Assembly: GCA_031835245.1 (NCBI GenBank)
Contig: JAVKOQ010000079.1
Location: forward strand, 1 to 57,500
Length of the DNA: 57,500 bases
Source: Balamuthia mandrillaris
Lineage: Eukaryota > Discosea > Longamoebia > Balamuthiidae
Reading direction: 5' to 3'
In this document: positions 21,960 to 31,334 of the stretch, piece by piece
How positions within the stretch are numbered: position 1 is the first letter of the stretch
Layout: every line of letters starts with the position of its first letter
Program-made: the position numbers and the translations under genes
The notes under the pieces: model-generated
Databases searched by the model: none
What the model was told of the DNA's origin: nothing
The model's input: only the letters and a program-made list of their open reading frames with translations

Positions 21960-23714
21960 TTATCCAATGCAAACAACAGGTTTCAGCTGGTAATAAGCAT
22001 AGTCACCATGACTCTCGATGAACGCCAACAGCTGATCGTGAAAGTACTGCAACGCCTTCTCCGGCAAGAACGGGATGTCGAGCATTATCGCCAAGATCCA
22101 AATCCATCTCTCCGGTCCTCCTCTGCAAAACGCCTTCCAACAAGCGTCAAAGGTATATCCTTTCTCCTTCTTTTCTTCTTCAGAAGCGGAGGAAACGCAG
22201 CCAGCTTCTTGTAAACGTTGGTAGTAAGCTTCTTGGAGGAGGTGACGACTGTGTTTGATGAAGACGTCAGGGCGAACGTCGGATATGAGGACTTGAGCTA
22301 GATCCGCAGTTGGCTCCCACAATCCGACTTCGGACCAATCGAACCATACCATCTCTTCCTTCTCCTCTTCTTCTTGTTCGATCTTCTTCCTTGACGCGGA
22401 ACGCAGGAGATAAAACATGTTGCTGGAGTGAAAGTCGCCGTGACAAAGCGTCCAAGGCACCAAAGGATCGTGCAGATGGGCCTGAAGGGCCTCCCATGAA
22501 GCTCTCGTGAAGGACTCGTCCATGATCCGAACCATCTTGGAAGAGAACTTTAGACCTTGCGTTCTTTCTTCTGCTTCTTCATTCTCCTCGCTTTGTTGCG
22601 GATGCTGTTTGTTGAGGAAACGATGACGGTGTTTCAGCCATGCATTACGTCCTCTTTGCACGCTGAGCTCCCATGAGGCGCGATCCTGTCCGTGGTACCA
22701 CAGCGCACCTTTCAACCAACGGAATGAAGAAGAAAGCAAAGAAGGATCGCGCCAGTGATGAGCGTGCATATCCGCTGCTCGACCAAACATCTGACGCAGC
22801 ACATGCACTTGCAGTTCCTCCTCTTTGGATGAGAGGGAAGAGGAAGCGGAAGAGGAAAAAGAAGGAGAAGGAGAATAAGATGATAACAAGGCTTCGAGCT
22901 TCGTCTGCATTTCAGGGGGAATCCCCCAAACCTGATTTCCAAAGATCATGTTGGTCGGCACCACTAACGTTGTTTCCTTCTTTTCTTCAGCGTCAACAGA
23001 ACAAGAAGAAGAAGAAGAAGAAGAAGAAGAAGAAGAAGAAGAAGAAGAAGAAGAAGAAGAAGAAGAAGAAGAAGAAGAAGAAGAAGAACAAGAAGAAGAA
23101 CAAGAAGAAGAACAGGAAGAAGTAACGTCCGCCATCAGAATGACGAATTCGCCAAAGAGAGCCGAGCCGTGGGCGTAAAGCACGGGTGGCAGGGTCCTCG
23201 CAACAGGCCATCCTCTCGCCAGCGAGGAGCGGTAGAACCAGGCCTCCCTGTACCTCTGGGAGGCTAGGGTTACGTATCGGTCGAACAGGCTGGCACCGCT
23301 CATTTTCAAGATGAACGTTGTCGGCAGCCTTTTTGTTTCTTGCTCTCCTTCTCGTCGGTCGTAAGTGACGCGAAGGCGAGAGATGGCTCCGGTGAGGCCT
23401 CTGTTGCCATCCAAAGCCTCAGCCTCGACTCGCGCCACGGTGGCACCGTTGACGTCTATCACGCCGTTAGAGCGCAGCACTTGTTCCATCCATTGCGGTG
23501 AGACGGAGGAAACGCCCGGCCGCAGCGGTGAGGACGAGGAAGCCGGGGCGAAGGGGTTCCAACGGTGCGAGCGAAGGAGGGCCAGGAGGAAGGCCAGACA
23601 CGCGCGAAGCCAACAGAGGAGCTGGAAACGGATGACCGCCAAGCTGGTAAAGACCATGCGGTGCCTCAGCTGCCAGAGCTGCCGCACCCATCGACTCGTC
23701 TTTGCGAACACCAT
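21960..23714 (-). CDS. APH/CHK-type small-molecule kinase-like protein
   Basis: Single exon, 584 residues. An N-terminal hydrophobic stretch (about residues 18-48) could anchor it in a membrane. The kinase-like fold shows a Lys-strand candidate FILKMSGAS, the catalytic loop LCHGDFHSSNMFY (H-G-D-x-x-x-x-N) and the metal-binding Asp in WFDWSEVGLWEPTADLAQVL. These match the aminoglycoside-phosphotransferase/choline-kinase/ecdysteroid-kinase-like group (EcKL-like), whose members phosphorylate small hydroxyl or amino compounds; the substrate here cannot be told. A run of over 25 serines (from 22989-23115) is inserted between the N- and C-lobes. A 5' flanking (GT)n at 23740-23794 precedes the start. 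Confidence 0.75.
   Translation of the reverse strand: MVFAKTSRWVRQLWQLRHRMVFTSLAVIRFQLLCWLRACLAFLLALLRSHRWNPFAPASSSSPLRPGVSSVSPQWMEQVLRSNGVIDVNGATVARVEAEALDGNRGLTGAISRLRVTYDRREGEQETKRLPTTFILKMSGASLFDRYVTLASQRYREAWFYRSSLARGWPVARTLPPVLYAHGSALFGEFVILMADVTSSCSSSCSSSCSSSSSSSSSSSSSSSSSSSSSSSSSSSSCSVDAEEKKETTLVVPTNMIFGNQVWGIPPEMQTKLEALLSSYSPSPSFSSSASSSLSSKEEELQVHVLRQMFGRAADMHAHHWRDPSLLSSSFRWLKGALWYHGQDRASWELSVQRGRNAWLKHRHRFLNKQHPQQSEENEEAEERTQGLKFSSKMVRIMDESFTRASWEALQAHLHDPLVPWTLCHGDFHSSNMFYLLRSASRKKIEQEEEEKEEMVWFDWSEVGLWEPTADLAQVLISDVRPDVFIKHSRHLLQEAYYQRLQEAGCVSSASEEEKKEKGYTFDACWKAFCRGGPERWIWILAIMLDIPFLPEKALQYFHDQLLAFIESHGDYAYYQLKPVVCIG
22989..23115 (-). repeat. Coding (TTC/TCT)n giving poly-Ser
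   Basis: GAA/CAA triplets on plus inside the open reading frame, read as serine (with a few Cys) on the minus strand. Confidence 0.9.
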
Positions 23715-23738
23715 AGGGGGTTCCGCGTTGTTGTCGTG

Positions 23739-23791
<53 letters not shown>

Positions 23792-24026
23792 GTCAGAAAA
23801 AAAAAAAGTAAAAGTGGAGGGACGGGGAGGGGGAGGTAATGGGTGGCTAGTGCGGATCCCATGGGGTCCAAACCTGATTCCCCATTCTTTCCTTGCATTC
23901 TTGGGAATGTCGACAGTAATTATTATCATGTCGACATGATATAAATTTAAAATTAAAAAAATAAAATATTTACTCATTAATTATTTTTCCTGGAAATTTT
24001 TTGTTACACGGAAGAGGAAAAGAACC
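23715..24026. promoter_or_regulatory. Divergent promoter with two TGTCGACA palindromes
   Basis: (GT)n at 23740-23794, then ATGTCGACA at 23907-23915 and ATGTCGACAT at 23928-23937, about 100 bp before the next plus-strand ATG. Confidence 0.55.
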
Positions 24027-25322
24027 ATGAAGAGAAGGCTTGACGGACGAGAGAAACCACCAGGAGCAGACAGGGGGAATCAAAAGCAGAAAACACACCA
24101 CGTCGACGTGCCCGCTAGGCCGTGCGACGAGAGTGGTGGTGGTGGTGGTGGTGAAGATGAGGCCGCACGCGGGCCTGAACTCCCGGAAGAGTTGTGGAGC
24201 TTCATCCTTGGTAAACTGCCGAACGGGTTCAGGAGTATCGCCGCCAGAACCTGCCGCCTTTGGTGGTACCGTTGTCTTCCAGCCGTTCTGCCCATGGACA
24301 AAGGCGAACAGCAAACAGAACAACGCTGCATCGTCACCAGCATGAGCGCCGTGTGTTCCTCCATAAACCTGCTGGAGTGGGCTCGCCAAAATGGTTGCCC
24401 TTATTGGGGAGATGAACGCCTCTGCTCGTTGATGGCCGGCGGAGGTCATCTGGAAGCGCTTCGTTGGGCGAGGGAGAAGCAAGGCTTTCCTTGGAACTAC
24501 CATCAGTCGTGTTGCAGGGCTGCCAGAGGGGGTCACTTGGATGTGCTGCGGTGGCTTCTGCCGCAGGAGCAAGAAAGAACCTTTTGGGATGAGCTCTATG
24601 CGGAGGCAGCAGCCGGAGGGCACTTGGACGTGCTCATGTGGATGCAACAGGAAGAAGGAAAGGAGCATTGTTCCTGGGATGAACTCACCTGCACAAGCGC
24701 TGCCAGAGGAGGTCATCTCAAAGTGTTGCAGTGGGTGGTGGAAGAGGCTCCTTATTTGTGGCATGAGAGAATGCTCACAATGGCGGCTGCCAGAGGAGGA
24801 CAGCTGGAAGTGTTGCAGTGGATATGGTCTCACAGAAAGCGTATGAAGAGTAACAAGGAGTGGGACAAAGCAATCTGTGTTGTTGCTGCTGAGAGGGACG
24901 ACTTGAAGATGTTAAAATGGATTGTTAAAACCGGGTGTTGTGGCGGATGGGACGGCAGAACTGCTGAGGCTGCCGCTGTTTTGGGCCACAAGGACCTGTT
25001 GGAATGGGCGCTTCAGAATGGATGTCCTCCTGTACCTCCGGCTTCTTCCTCGTTGACGAAAGCGTTTTGCCTGCTGAAGGGTTACCTTGGTGTTCCTTTT
25101 GTCATCGCTGTACGGGGATATGGAGAACAAACCACTATGGAGGATGCGCTTTTAACGAGTGCTGGTGGACGTTTAGCAAACGCGTACATTCCTTCTGACT
25201 TCAGCGAGGATCTTCCTGGCTTATTTATATATCATGGAGAAGGAGATGCAGCAGCTGCAAGACAACAAATGTTGAGGGCTGGTTTTGTGGAACAAAACTG
25301 GCTTCGTGAACATGTGCCGTAA
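24027..25322 (+). CDS. F-box and ankyrin-repeat protein
   Basis: Single exon, 431 residues. A basic, Gly-rich start leads to an F-box-like segment (ELPEELWSFILGKLPNG, then AARTCRLWW). At least seven ankyrin-type repeats of about 33 residues follow, with the pattern A-ARGGHLDVLRWL and NGCPW, as in LLEWARQNGCPYW and GGHLEALRWAREKQGFPW. This repeat subtype is abundant in free-living protists and in giant viruses that infect them. An F-box would tie it to SCF ubiquitin ligases, with the repeats as substrate receptor. Base composition and promoter resemble its neighbours, so I see no sign of recent transfer. Confidence 0.8.
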   Translation: MKRRLDGREKPPGADRGNQKQKTHHVDVPARPCDESGGGGGGEDEAARGPELPEELWSFILGKLPNGFRSIAARTCRLWWYRCLPAVLPMDKGEQQTEQRCIVTSMSAVCSSINLLEWARQNGCPYWGDERLCSLMAGGGHLEALRWAREKQGFPWNYHQSCCRAARGGHLDVLRWLLPQEQERTFWDELYAEAAAGGHLDVLMWMQQEEGKEHCSWDELTCTSAARGGHLKVLQWVVEEAPYLWHERMLTMAAARGGQLEVLQWIWSHRKRMKSNKEWDKAICVVAAERDDLKMLKWIVKTGCCGGWDGRTAEAAAVLGHKDLLEWALQNGCPPVPPASSSLTKAFCLLKGYLGVPFVIAVRGYGEQTTMEDALLTSAGGRLANAYIPSDFSEDLPGLFIYHGEGDAAAARQQMLRAGFVEQNWLREHVP

Positions 25323-25568
25323 GGAGATGAAGGAAAGAGAAAAGTTGCCGTTTGGAGAGAGAGAACGATGAAGAGTACGAAACATTAAGAAAGAGAATGT
25401 GGAGAAAGAGACAACGGCCGAAGATACCGAGAAGAAGTTAAGAAGCAATCTTCTTCGTCTACGCCTTCTGTAGCTTTCTATAGTGTAGGTGTTCCTTAAA
25501 TAATTGGCCGAAACTCCTTCCTTTGAAGGCAAAGTGTGCTGTTGGGCAGAATAACCCCCACAAACTTA

Positions 25569-26757
25569 ATGGAAGGCCAAGGCAGCTGCTGTTCCAGCAA
25601 CTATCGCGATGGGCAGGAGAGGGAACGGCCCATTTGCATCGTCACGGGGGCCAACACGGGCATCGGCAAAGAGACCGCCTTGGGCATGGCCGCCGCTGGC
25701 TTTCATGTCATCCTGGCCTGCCGCTCCATAGAAAGAGGCCAAGCCGCCACCCAAGACATTCGCCAAACTCTACTCTCTCGCAACGAAACCCAGCACCGTC
25801 AGCAGCAAGGCCATGAGGAAGGAGAAGAACCGTCATTGGAGGTGATGGAGCTGGACTTGTCAGACTTGTCCTCCGTCCGCCGCTTCGTCCGCCTCTTCCG
25901 CAAGGCCCACCCCAAGCTGCACGTTCTGGTCAACAATGCTGCAGTGGTGACGGCCACCAGGAAGGAGAACAATGCGGGGCTGGAGCTGATGTTCGCCACC
26001 AACCATTTGGGTCCTTTCCTGCTCACCAACTTGCTCTTGCCCAGCCTTCAAGCTGCCTCCTCTGCCTCGGATGCCCCTCCAGCCAGGATCATTGTTGTTA
26101 GCTCGGCAGCACACGCGTTTTGTGGGCCGTTGACGGAGGATGATGAAGAGAAGCTCCTTCATGCCCCCCATTTCACCGGAACGGCGGCTAGCGTAGATGG
26201 TTTGTACTTTCTTCCTTAATATCCTTTCAAAAGGAGTTATTCTTGGAAGTGGAGCTTACTAACTGTTCACCCAAGTCTACGGCAGGTCCAAGCTGTGCAA
26301 CGTCCTCTTCACTGTGGAGCTCCACCGCCGCCTCCAACAGCTGCAAGACGGGGGCGCTAACATCATTGTCAACGCCGTGCATCCAGGCCCCGTAAACACC
26401 GACCTCGTTCGTGAGGGTCCGAGGTTCCTCGCCTGGCTGTACCGGTCGGTATCGGCTCTGTTCTTCAAGACCCCGGCACAGGGAGCCAGGGGCTCGCTGC
26501 ATTGCGCCCTGAACCGTCAGCTGGGGGAGCAAAAGGTGTCCGGCAAGTATTTCGGTGATGACAGGGAGGCCGCGCCCAAACCCTTCTCACAGGACAGGGA
26601 GGCGGCCGCCATGTTATGGCAGTGGAGCGAGCGGCTGGCGGGGTGGAAGTGGGAGGAGAGGGACACGTATGACTACGATGAAGAGGAGGAGACGGATGAA
26701 GCAATGGAAAGGAGTGCCGAGAAGGAGGAGCAGGAGGAACAAAAGAGAAACGCATGA
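25569..26757 (+). CDS. Short-chain dehydrogenase/reductase, copy A
   Basis: Classical SDR related to retinol-dehydrogenase/WWOX-like enzymes, using NADP(H) or NAD(H). Exon 1 runs to about 26200 and exon 2 from about 26277; the intron has a textbook TTACTAAC branch site before CACCCAAG. Seen: CIVTGANTGIGKETALG (TGxxxGxG), LDLSDLSSVRRF, NNAAVV (the family's NNAG with Ala), IIVVSSAAHAF and the catalytic YGRSK, split by the intron. VHPGPVNTDL follows. Start at 25569 (MEGQGS) is preferred by analogy with copy B; an in-frame ATG also lies at 25536. The C-terminus is acidic. It has a tandem paralogue immediately downstream. Confidence 0.88.
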
Positions 26758-26979
26758 GCAAGTGAAAGGAATGCCGGCCATTCCGCTCCTGGAGTGACGT
26801 CAATTGTCTTGTCAATTCCCCGATAATATCCTGTTAAGGTAATCAAGTTGAACCTCGGCGAAATAAGAACCAATCAAAGGCCGAAAAGATAATAGAAAAT
26901 TCCCCCATTGGGCTTTTCATTTGTTTACAGACAAAAAGAAAGAAAGAAAGAAAACTGTTTCAACAACACACCGAACGAA

Positions 26980-28192
26980 ATGGAAGGAACGACGGTTGAC
27001 CAAGCCTCCAGCAGCAGTTCCAGCTCTTCGGCCGGCCACGATGGGCAGCGGGAGGAGAAACTGGAACGGCCCGTTTGCATCGTCACGGGGGCCAACACGG
27101 GCATCGGCAAAGAGACCGCCTTGGGCATGGCCGCCGCTGGCTACCACGTCCTCCTGGCCTGCCGCTCCAAGGCAAGAGGCGAGGAGGCCGCACAGGACAT
27201 TCGCCAGGCTCTCCTGGAAACCAAGTCCAAGAAGAAAGAAGAACCGGCAAATCAAGGTGACGAACAAGAACCGTCATTGGAGGTGATGGAGCTGGACTTG
27301 TCAGACTTGTCCTCCGTCCGCCGCTTCGTCCGCCGCTTCCGCAAGGCCCACCCCAAGCTGCACGTTCTGATCAACAACGCCGGCGTGGTGACAGCCACCA
27401 GGAAGGAGAACAACGCCGGGCTGGAGCTGATGTTCGCCACCAACCATTTGGGTCCTTTCCTGCTCACCAACATGCTCTTGCCCAGCCTCCAGGCTGCCTC
27501 CAGCGCGGAGGACGCTCCACCGGCCAGGATCGTGGTGGTGAGCTCGGCGGCGCATGCCTTCTGTGGGCCGTTGAAAGAGAGTGACGAGGAGAAGCTCCTT
27601 CATGCCCCTCATTTCACTGGCACTAAGAGCATGGAAGGTTTGTTTATCTTTTCCTTCTCCTCCTCCTTCCCTTCTCCTTCTGACTCGAACGAACCAAGTC
27701 TATGGCAGGTCCAAGCTGTGCAACCTGCTCTTCACCCTGGAGCTCCACCACCGCCTCCAAGCGGAGGGCGCCAACAACATCATCATCAACGCCGTGCACC
27801 CAGGTGCCGTCCACACCGACCTCGGGCGCGACGCCCCTTGGTTCGTCTCCTGGTTGGTCCGCCCCGTTTCCGCCCTGTTCTTCAAGACGGCGGCGCAGGG
27901 CGCCAAGGTCTCCCTCTTCTGCGCCTTGAACCGTCCGCTGGGGGAGCAAAAGGTGTCCGGCAGGTACTTTGTCAACGACAAGGAGGCCAAGACCAAGCCC
28001 TTCGCGCAGGACAAGGCGATGGCGGCGGTGCTGTGGCAGTGGAGCGAGCGGTTGGCAGGGTGGAAGTGGGAGGAGAGGGACAGCTACGACTATGATGAGG
28101 AGGAGGAAGAGAAGGAAGAGGAGAAGGAGGAAGAGAAAGAAGAAAAGAAAGATAAGCAAGTGGAAGAGAAGGAAGAAGCAGGTGAGGAGTAA
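26980..28192 (+). CDS. Short-chain dehydrogenase/reductase, copy B
   Basis: Tandem paralogue of the preceding gene, with the intron at the identical place (before VYGRSK; about 27640-27697) but unrelated intron sequence. Motifs: CIVTGANTGIGKETALG, INNAGVV (canonical NNAG), VVVSSAAHAF, YGRSK and VHPGAVHTDL. A Ser-rich N-terminal extension ([19 protein letters not shown]) and a longer Glu/Lys tail distinguish it. Nucleotide identity with copy A is very high in the coenzyme-binding half (for example around 27290-27480), suggesting fairly recent duplication or gene conversion. Substrate unknown; steroid, retinol or fatty aldehyde are possible. Confidence 0.9.
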
Positions 28193-28260
28193 AGCAAACA
28201 AAAGTTATTCATGGAAAGCAGAGAATGAAAACAAAAAAAAAGAGTGCATTCTTTTCTCAA

Positions 28261-30314
28261 TTACTTGGTCTTCTTCTTTTTCTTCTTCTCTTTCTTGTCT
28301 CCGTTCTCGGCAGCTTTGCCCTCTGTCTTCTTTTTCTTCTTCTTCTTGCCGTTCTCTTCCTCCGCGGCGGCTCCTTTGTCTGCCTTCTTTTTCTTTTTCT
28401 TCTTTTCCTGCTTGCTCTCCTTTACGTTCTCCTCTTCCTCCTCTTCGTCCGATTGTTTTCTCTTCTTGCCCTTCTTTTTCTCTTCTTTCGTTTGTGCCTT
28501 TGGTACCACATCCATCGATGAAAGAGTGGAATCTGCTGCTGCGTTGTAGGATGAACTCGTTCTAAAGAAAAGTGTAAGTTCAAAAGACAACAAATTTTAA
28601 AAAGAAAAAGAGGAGCGAAAAGAAACCTTGCTTGAGAGGGGTTCTTAAGAGAGCGCTGACTATCATACTTGTCCAAGCTCTTCCGCTTTCCTCCAGTGTT
28701 GCTAATGGCATGCATCTGTCCTCCCTCCAGCTGCCTCATCCTGCTTTCCACTTTAGCTCTGCCCTCCATACCAATCTCTGCGGTGACGTTCTCTCCCAAG
28801 GCGTCGACACGAATAGCCAAGGCAGCCTTGGCCGCCACGATACGACTGACTTTGCCTTTGTTCTTGGGAGCAGCCTGTCCCACCAAGCTGGCGTGGTAGA
28901 TGAGACCATACTTGGGTGTCTCGTGCTTGGTCTTCAAGGCGCGGAAGAGAGCCTTCTCGGCACCGAGGATCTGCACGGTGGAGGCCGGGTACTTGGCAAG
29001 GTTGATAAGACTGCCAGCATGGGCAATGAGGCGGGCGCCGACAAGCTCGCCGACCATCACGCTAAGGTTAGGGGCAATGGCCTGCATGCGGTTCTTTAAG
29101 TATTCAAAGAGCTGCTCGCGGTACTCGTGGATGTCAATGACTTGGTTGCAGAGCTCTGTGATGTTGAGCAGATCTTCTTCGCTGATCTAGGGTGAAAATC
29201 GATTCTGACAGTCAACACAAAAAAAAAAAAACGACAAGAAAAGCAGAAAGACAAACCTCAGTGCCCATAGAAATTTTGGCGGCTTCCTTCAGCTCGGACT
29301 CGATCTCCTCCGGCAAAATGTCAGAAAAGTCAGTGGTGAGAGCGTTGGAGCGCATGCCTAAAAGTACCTTGCAATTAACTTTGGATCAAAAGAGAGAAAG
29401 AGAGGCGGAAAAATTACCCATCAACTTGACTGCCTTTGCGTAAACAATGTTGTCGGAAAGGATCTTCGTCATTTCTGGGAAGTGCCAGCCGTACCACTCC
29501 TTGCAACGCATGGCATATGTGTTGAGTTCCTTGTCCAAATCATCCAACAAAGCTGTTTTAAACACCAAAAAAGTAAGATGAAGACCAAGAAGGAAGTTAT
29601 CAAAAAGAAAAAGACTAAACAAACCAATAGCTTGCACAATCATGACGTCGACCTTGTCAGGACTGAACTTGAGCTTGTAGCGACCCAAGCTATGACTGAG
29701 ACCCAAGGCCATGGACTTCATGTCTCCCTCTCCCACGCCGGAGCCAAGCAGGTCAGTAACCTGCGAGCGGATACCACGAATTAGCTCGTTGACGAGCGAG
29801 TTGTGAAGGCACTTGATGCCCAATTTCTCTTTGATGATACCGCCGAGCTTGGCGTCAGAGACGGCGAGCGTCTCGCCGAGATCCTTCTTGACGACGCTCT
29901 CCTTGAGGAACTTTTTGAGAGTGCTGTCCATCTTGGACTCCACGAGGGCAGTGGCAGCCGCCAAGGCCTCCGTTGTGTTCTCAAACTTGCGAAAGGCTTT
30001 CAGTCCAACCCTTTATAAAATGTAAGCATGTGATACGTCCAGCAAAAGGATAAGAATAACGGAAAGAAGCACCGAGAAGAGGAGAGGGAGAGAGGCCACG
30101 AAAGAGGAGCAAGAGAAGAGAAGCAGAGGAGGGAGCAAAGGGAGCATAATGAGAGGACAAGCACAAAACAAGAGAGAAAGTTGAGAACGAACATTTTTTG
30201 TGAGGAATCGGGGTCCTGGAACTCCTTGTAGATGTTGTTTTCTTGTTGAAGCTTGCCCTCGTTCAAGACTTTGAAGAGGGCATAGCCGGCCGGGGTTTCG
30301 AAGAGCACCAACAT
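28261..30314 (-). CDS. NOP58: NOP58, box C/D snoRNP core protein
   Basis: Core protein of box C/D snoRNPs that guide 2'-O-methylation of rRNA with fibrillarin, NOP56 and SNU13. The start [20 protein letters not shown] matches the family start exactly (ATG at 30312-30314). Further: [61 protein letters not shown] (split by an intron), [18 protein letters not shown] and [18 protein letters not shown], ending the Nop domain. The C-terminus is the usual KKE/KKK nucleolar tail. About six introns. Its promoter is shared with the Hsp70-like gene. I looked for C/D snoRNAs in its introns and saw none convincing. Confidence 0.96.
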
Positions 30315-31334
30315 TGTTGTGTTATTTTGTTTGCTTTACTGTATGTTTCGAAGAGAGAAAAGAAAACGAGGGTTGTCAGAAAAAAAAACATCCAATCCAT
30401 CGCTCCAAAAGGGGTTGTGTTTAATATTAAAAAGTTGAATTTTGGAGTGAGATTTTGAGAGAGGAGACACAAAGCTCAAAAACAAAGAAAGAAAACACAG
30501 TGATACTTCAAACATAAAAAAAATCAATCATCCGATCAAACTTTATCAACACAAAAACAAAAAGGAGAAAGAAGGAAAAACGGAGTTCGCCGCAAACATT
30601 AGATTGGAACGAAGAAAATTGTAAACAAAAAACAGGGCCTCATCCACTCGCTCACTCACCTTAAAGAAGAAGACCCTTTTTTTATTTTTTTGGCACTCGC
30701 TGCTACGGCTAACAACCCTCACTGCTCCTCTCTCCGGCGGCGGTCGGTCGGTTCTGGCGAAAAGGCCTCTCTCTCTCTCTCTGCTGCTCTTTTCACACTC
30801 GCCAACAGAAAAGAAAAAAAGGAGAAGAAATAGGGAATCCCGCTCGTGGGTCCTCTCCAAATGTCGACAATATAAGGATCATGTCGTCGTTGTAGTAATA
30901 TGTCCATGTCGTCATGTCAATTAAATCGTGTCGTCCTGAAAAAATGATATATCCGTTCTTAATTAACATATTTTCCATATATTGGTTACCTTACGTAACC
31001 TTATACCATTTTAATGATAACGTGACGTGGCAACTTGTGTTGATTGGTCGAAACAAACAAACGCAAACGAAAAGGCGGAGCAAGCCAGCATGTTGCCCAT
31101 CGAAAATCCATAGGGAGAGCAATAAAGAGCATGCGAACCACCATGAACGAACTTCATCGTTCGCTCTCTTCGGCTTTGTCCGTTCTCCGTTTTGCCCGAA
31201 CAACAGAAGGCTGAAAGAGCCGCAGCAGAAAAAAAAAAAAAGAAAGAAAGACTTTATTGAAAGTGAAGAGACAAAAGCTATCGTCGGGTGCACCTCTGCC
31301 TTCTTCTTTTGCAACGCCAACGACATCGACCACC
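30315..31334. promoter_or_regulatory. NOP58/Hsp70 divergent promoter region
   Basis: About 1 kb. Four TGTCGWC elements lie within 75 bp: ATGTCGACA at 30861, ATGTCGTC at 30881 and 30906, CGTGTCGTCC at 30927. TGACGTGGCA, identical to a UPR-type (XBP1/ATF6) core, lies at 31023-31032, and an inverted CCAAT box (GATTGGTC) at about 31043. No gene is seen; a long minus-strand frame at 30546-30860 is low-complexity. Confidence 0.5.

Noticed and set aside
24027-25322. Transfer of the ankyrin/F-box gene from a giant virus
   Set aside because: The repeat type is shared with giant viruses but is also common in protists. Promoter elements and base use look like the neighbours, so transfer is not supported.
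30546-30860. Minus-strand frame of about 100 codons
   Set aside because: Translation is dominated by Phe/Leu and RERE runs from T-rich and GA sequence; it lies in a divergent promoter.
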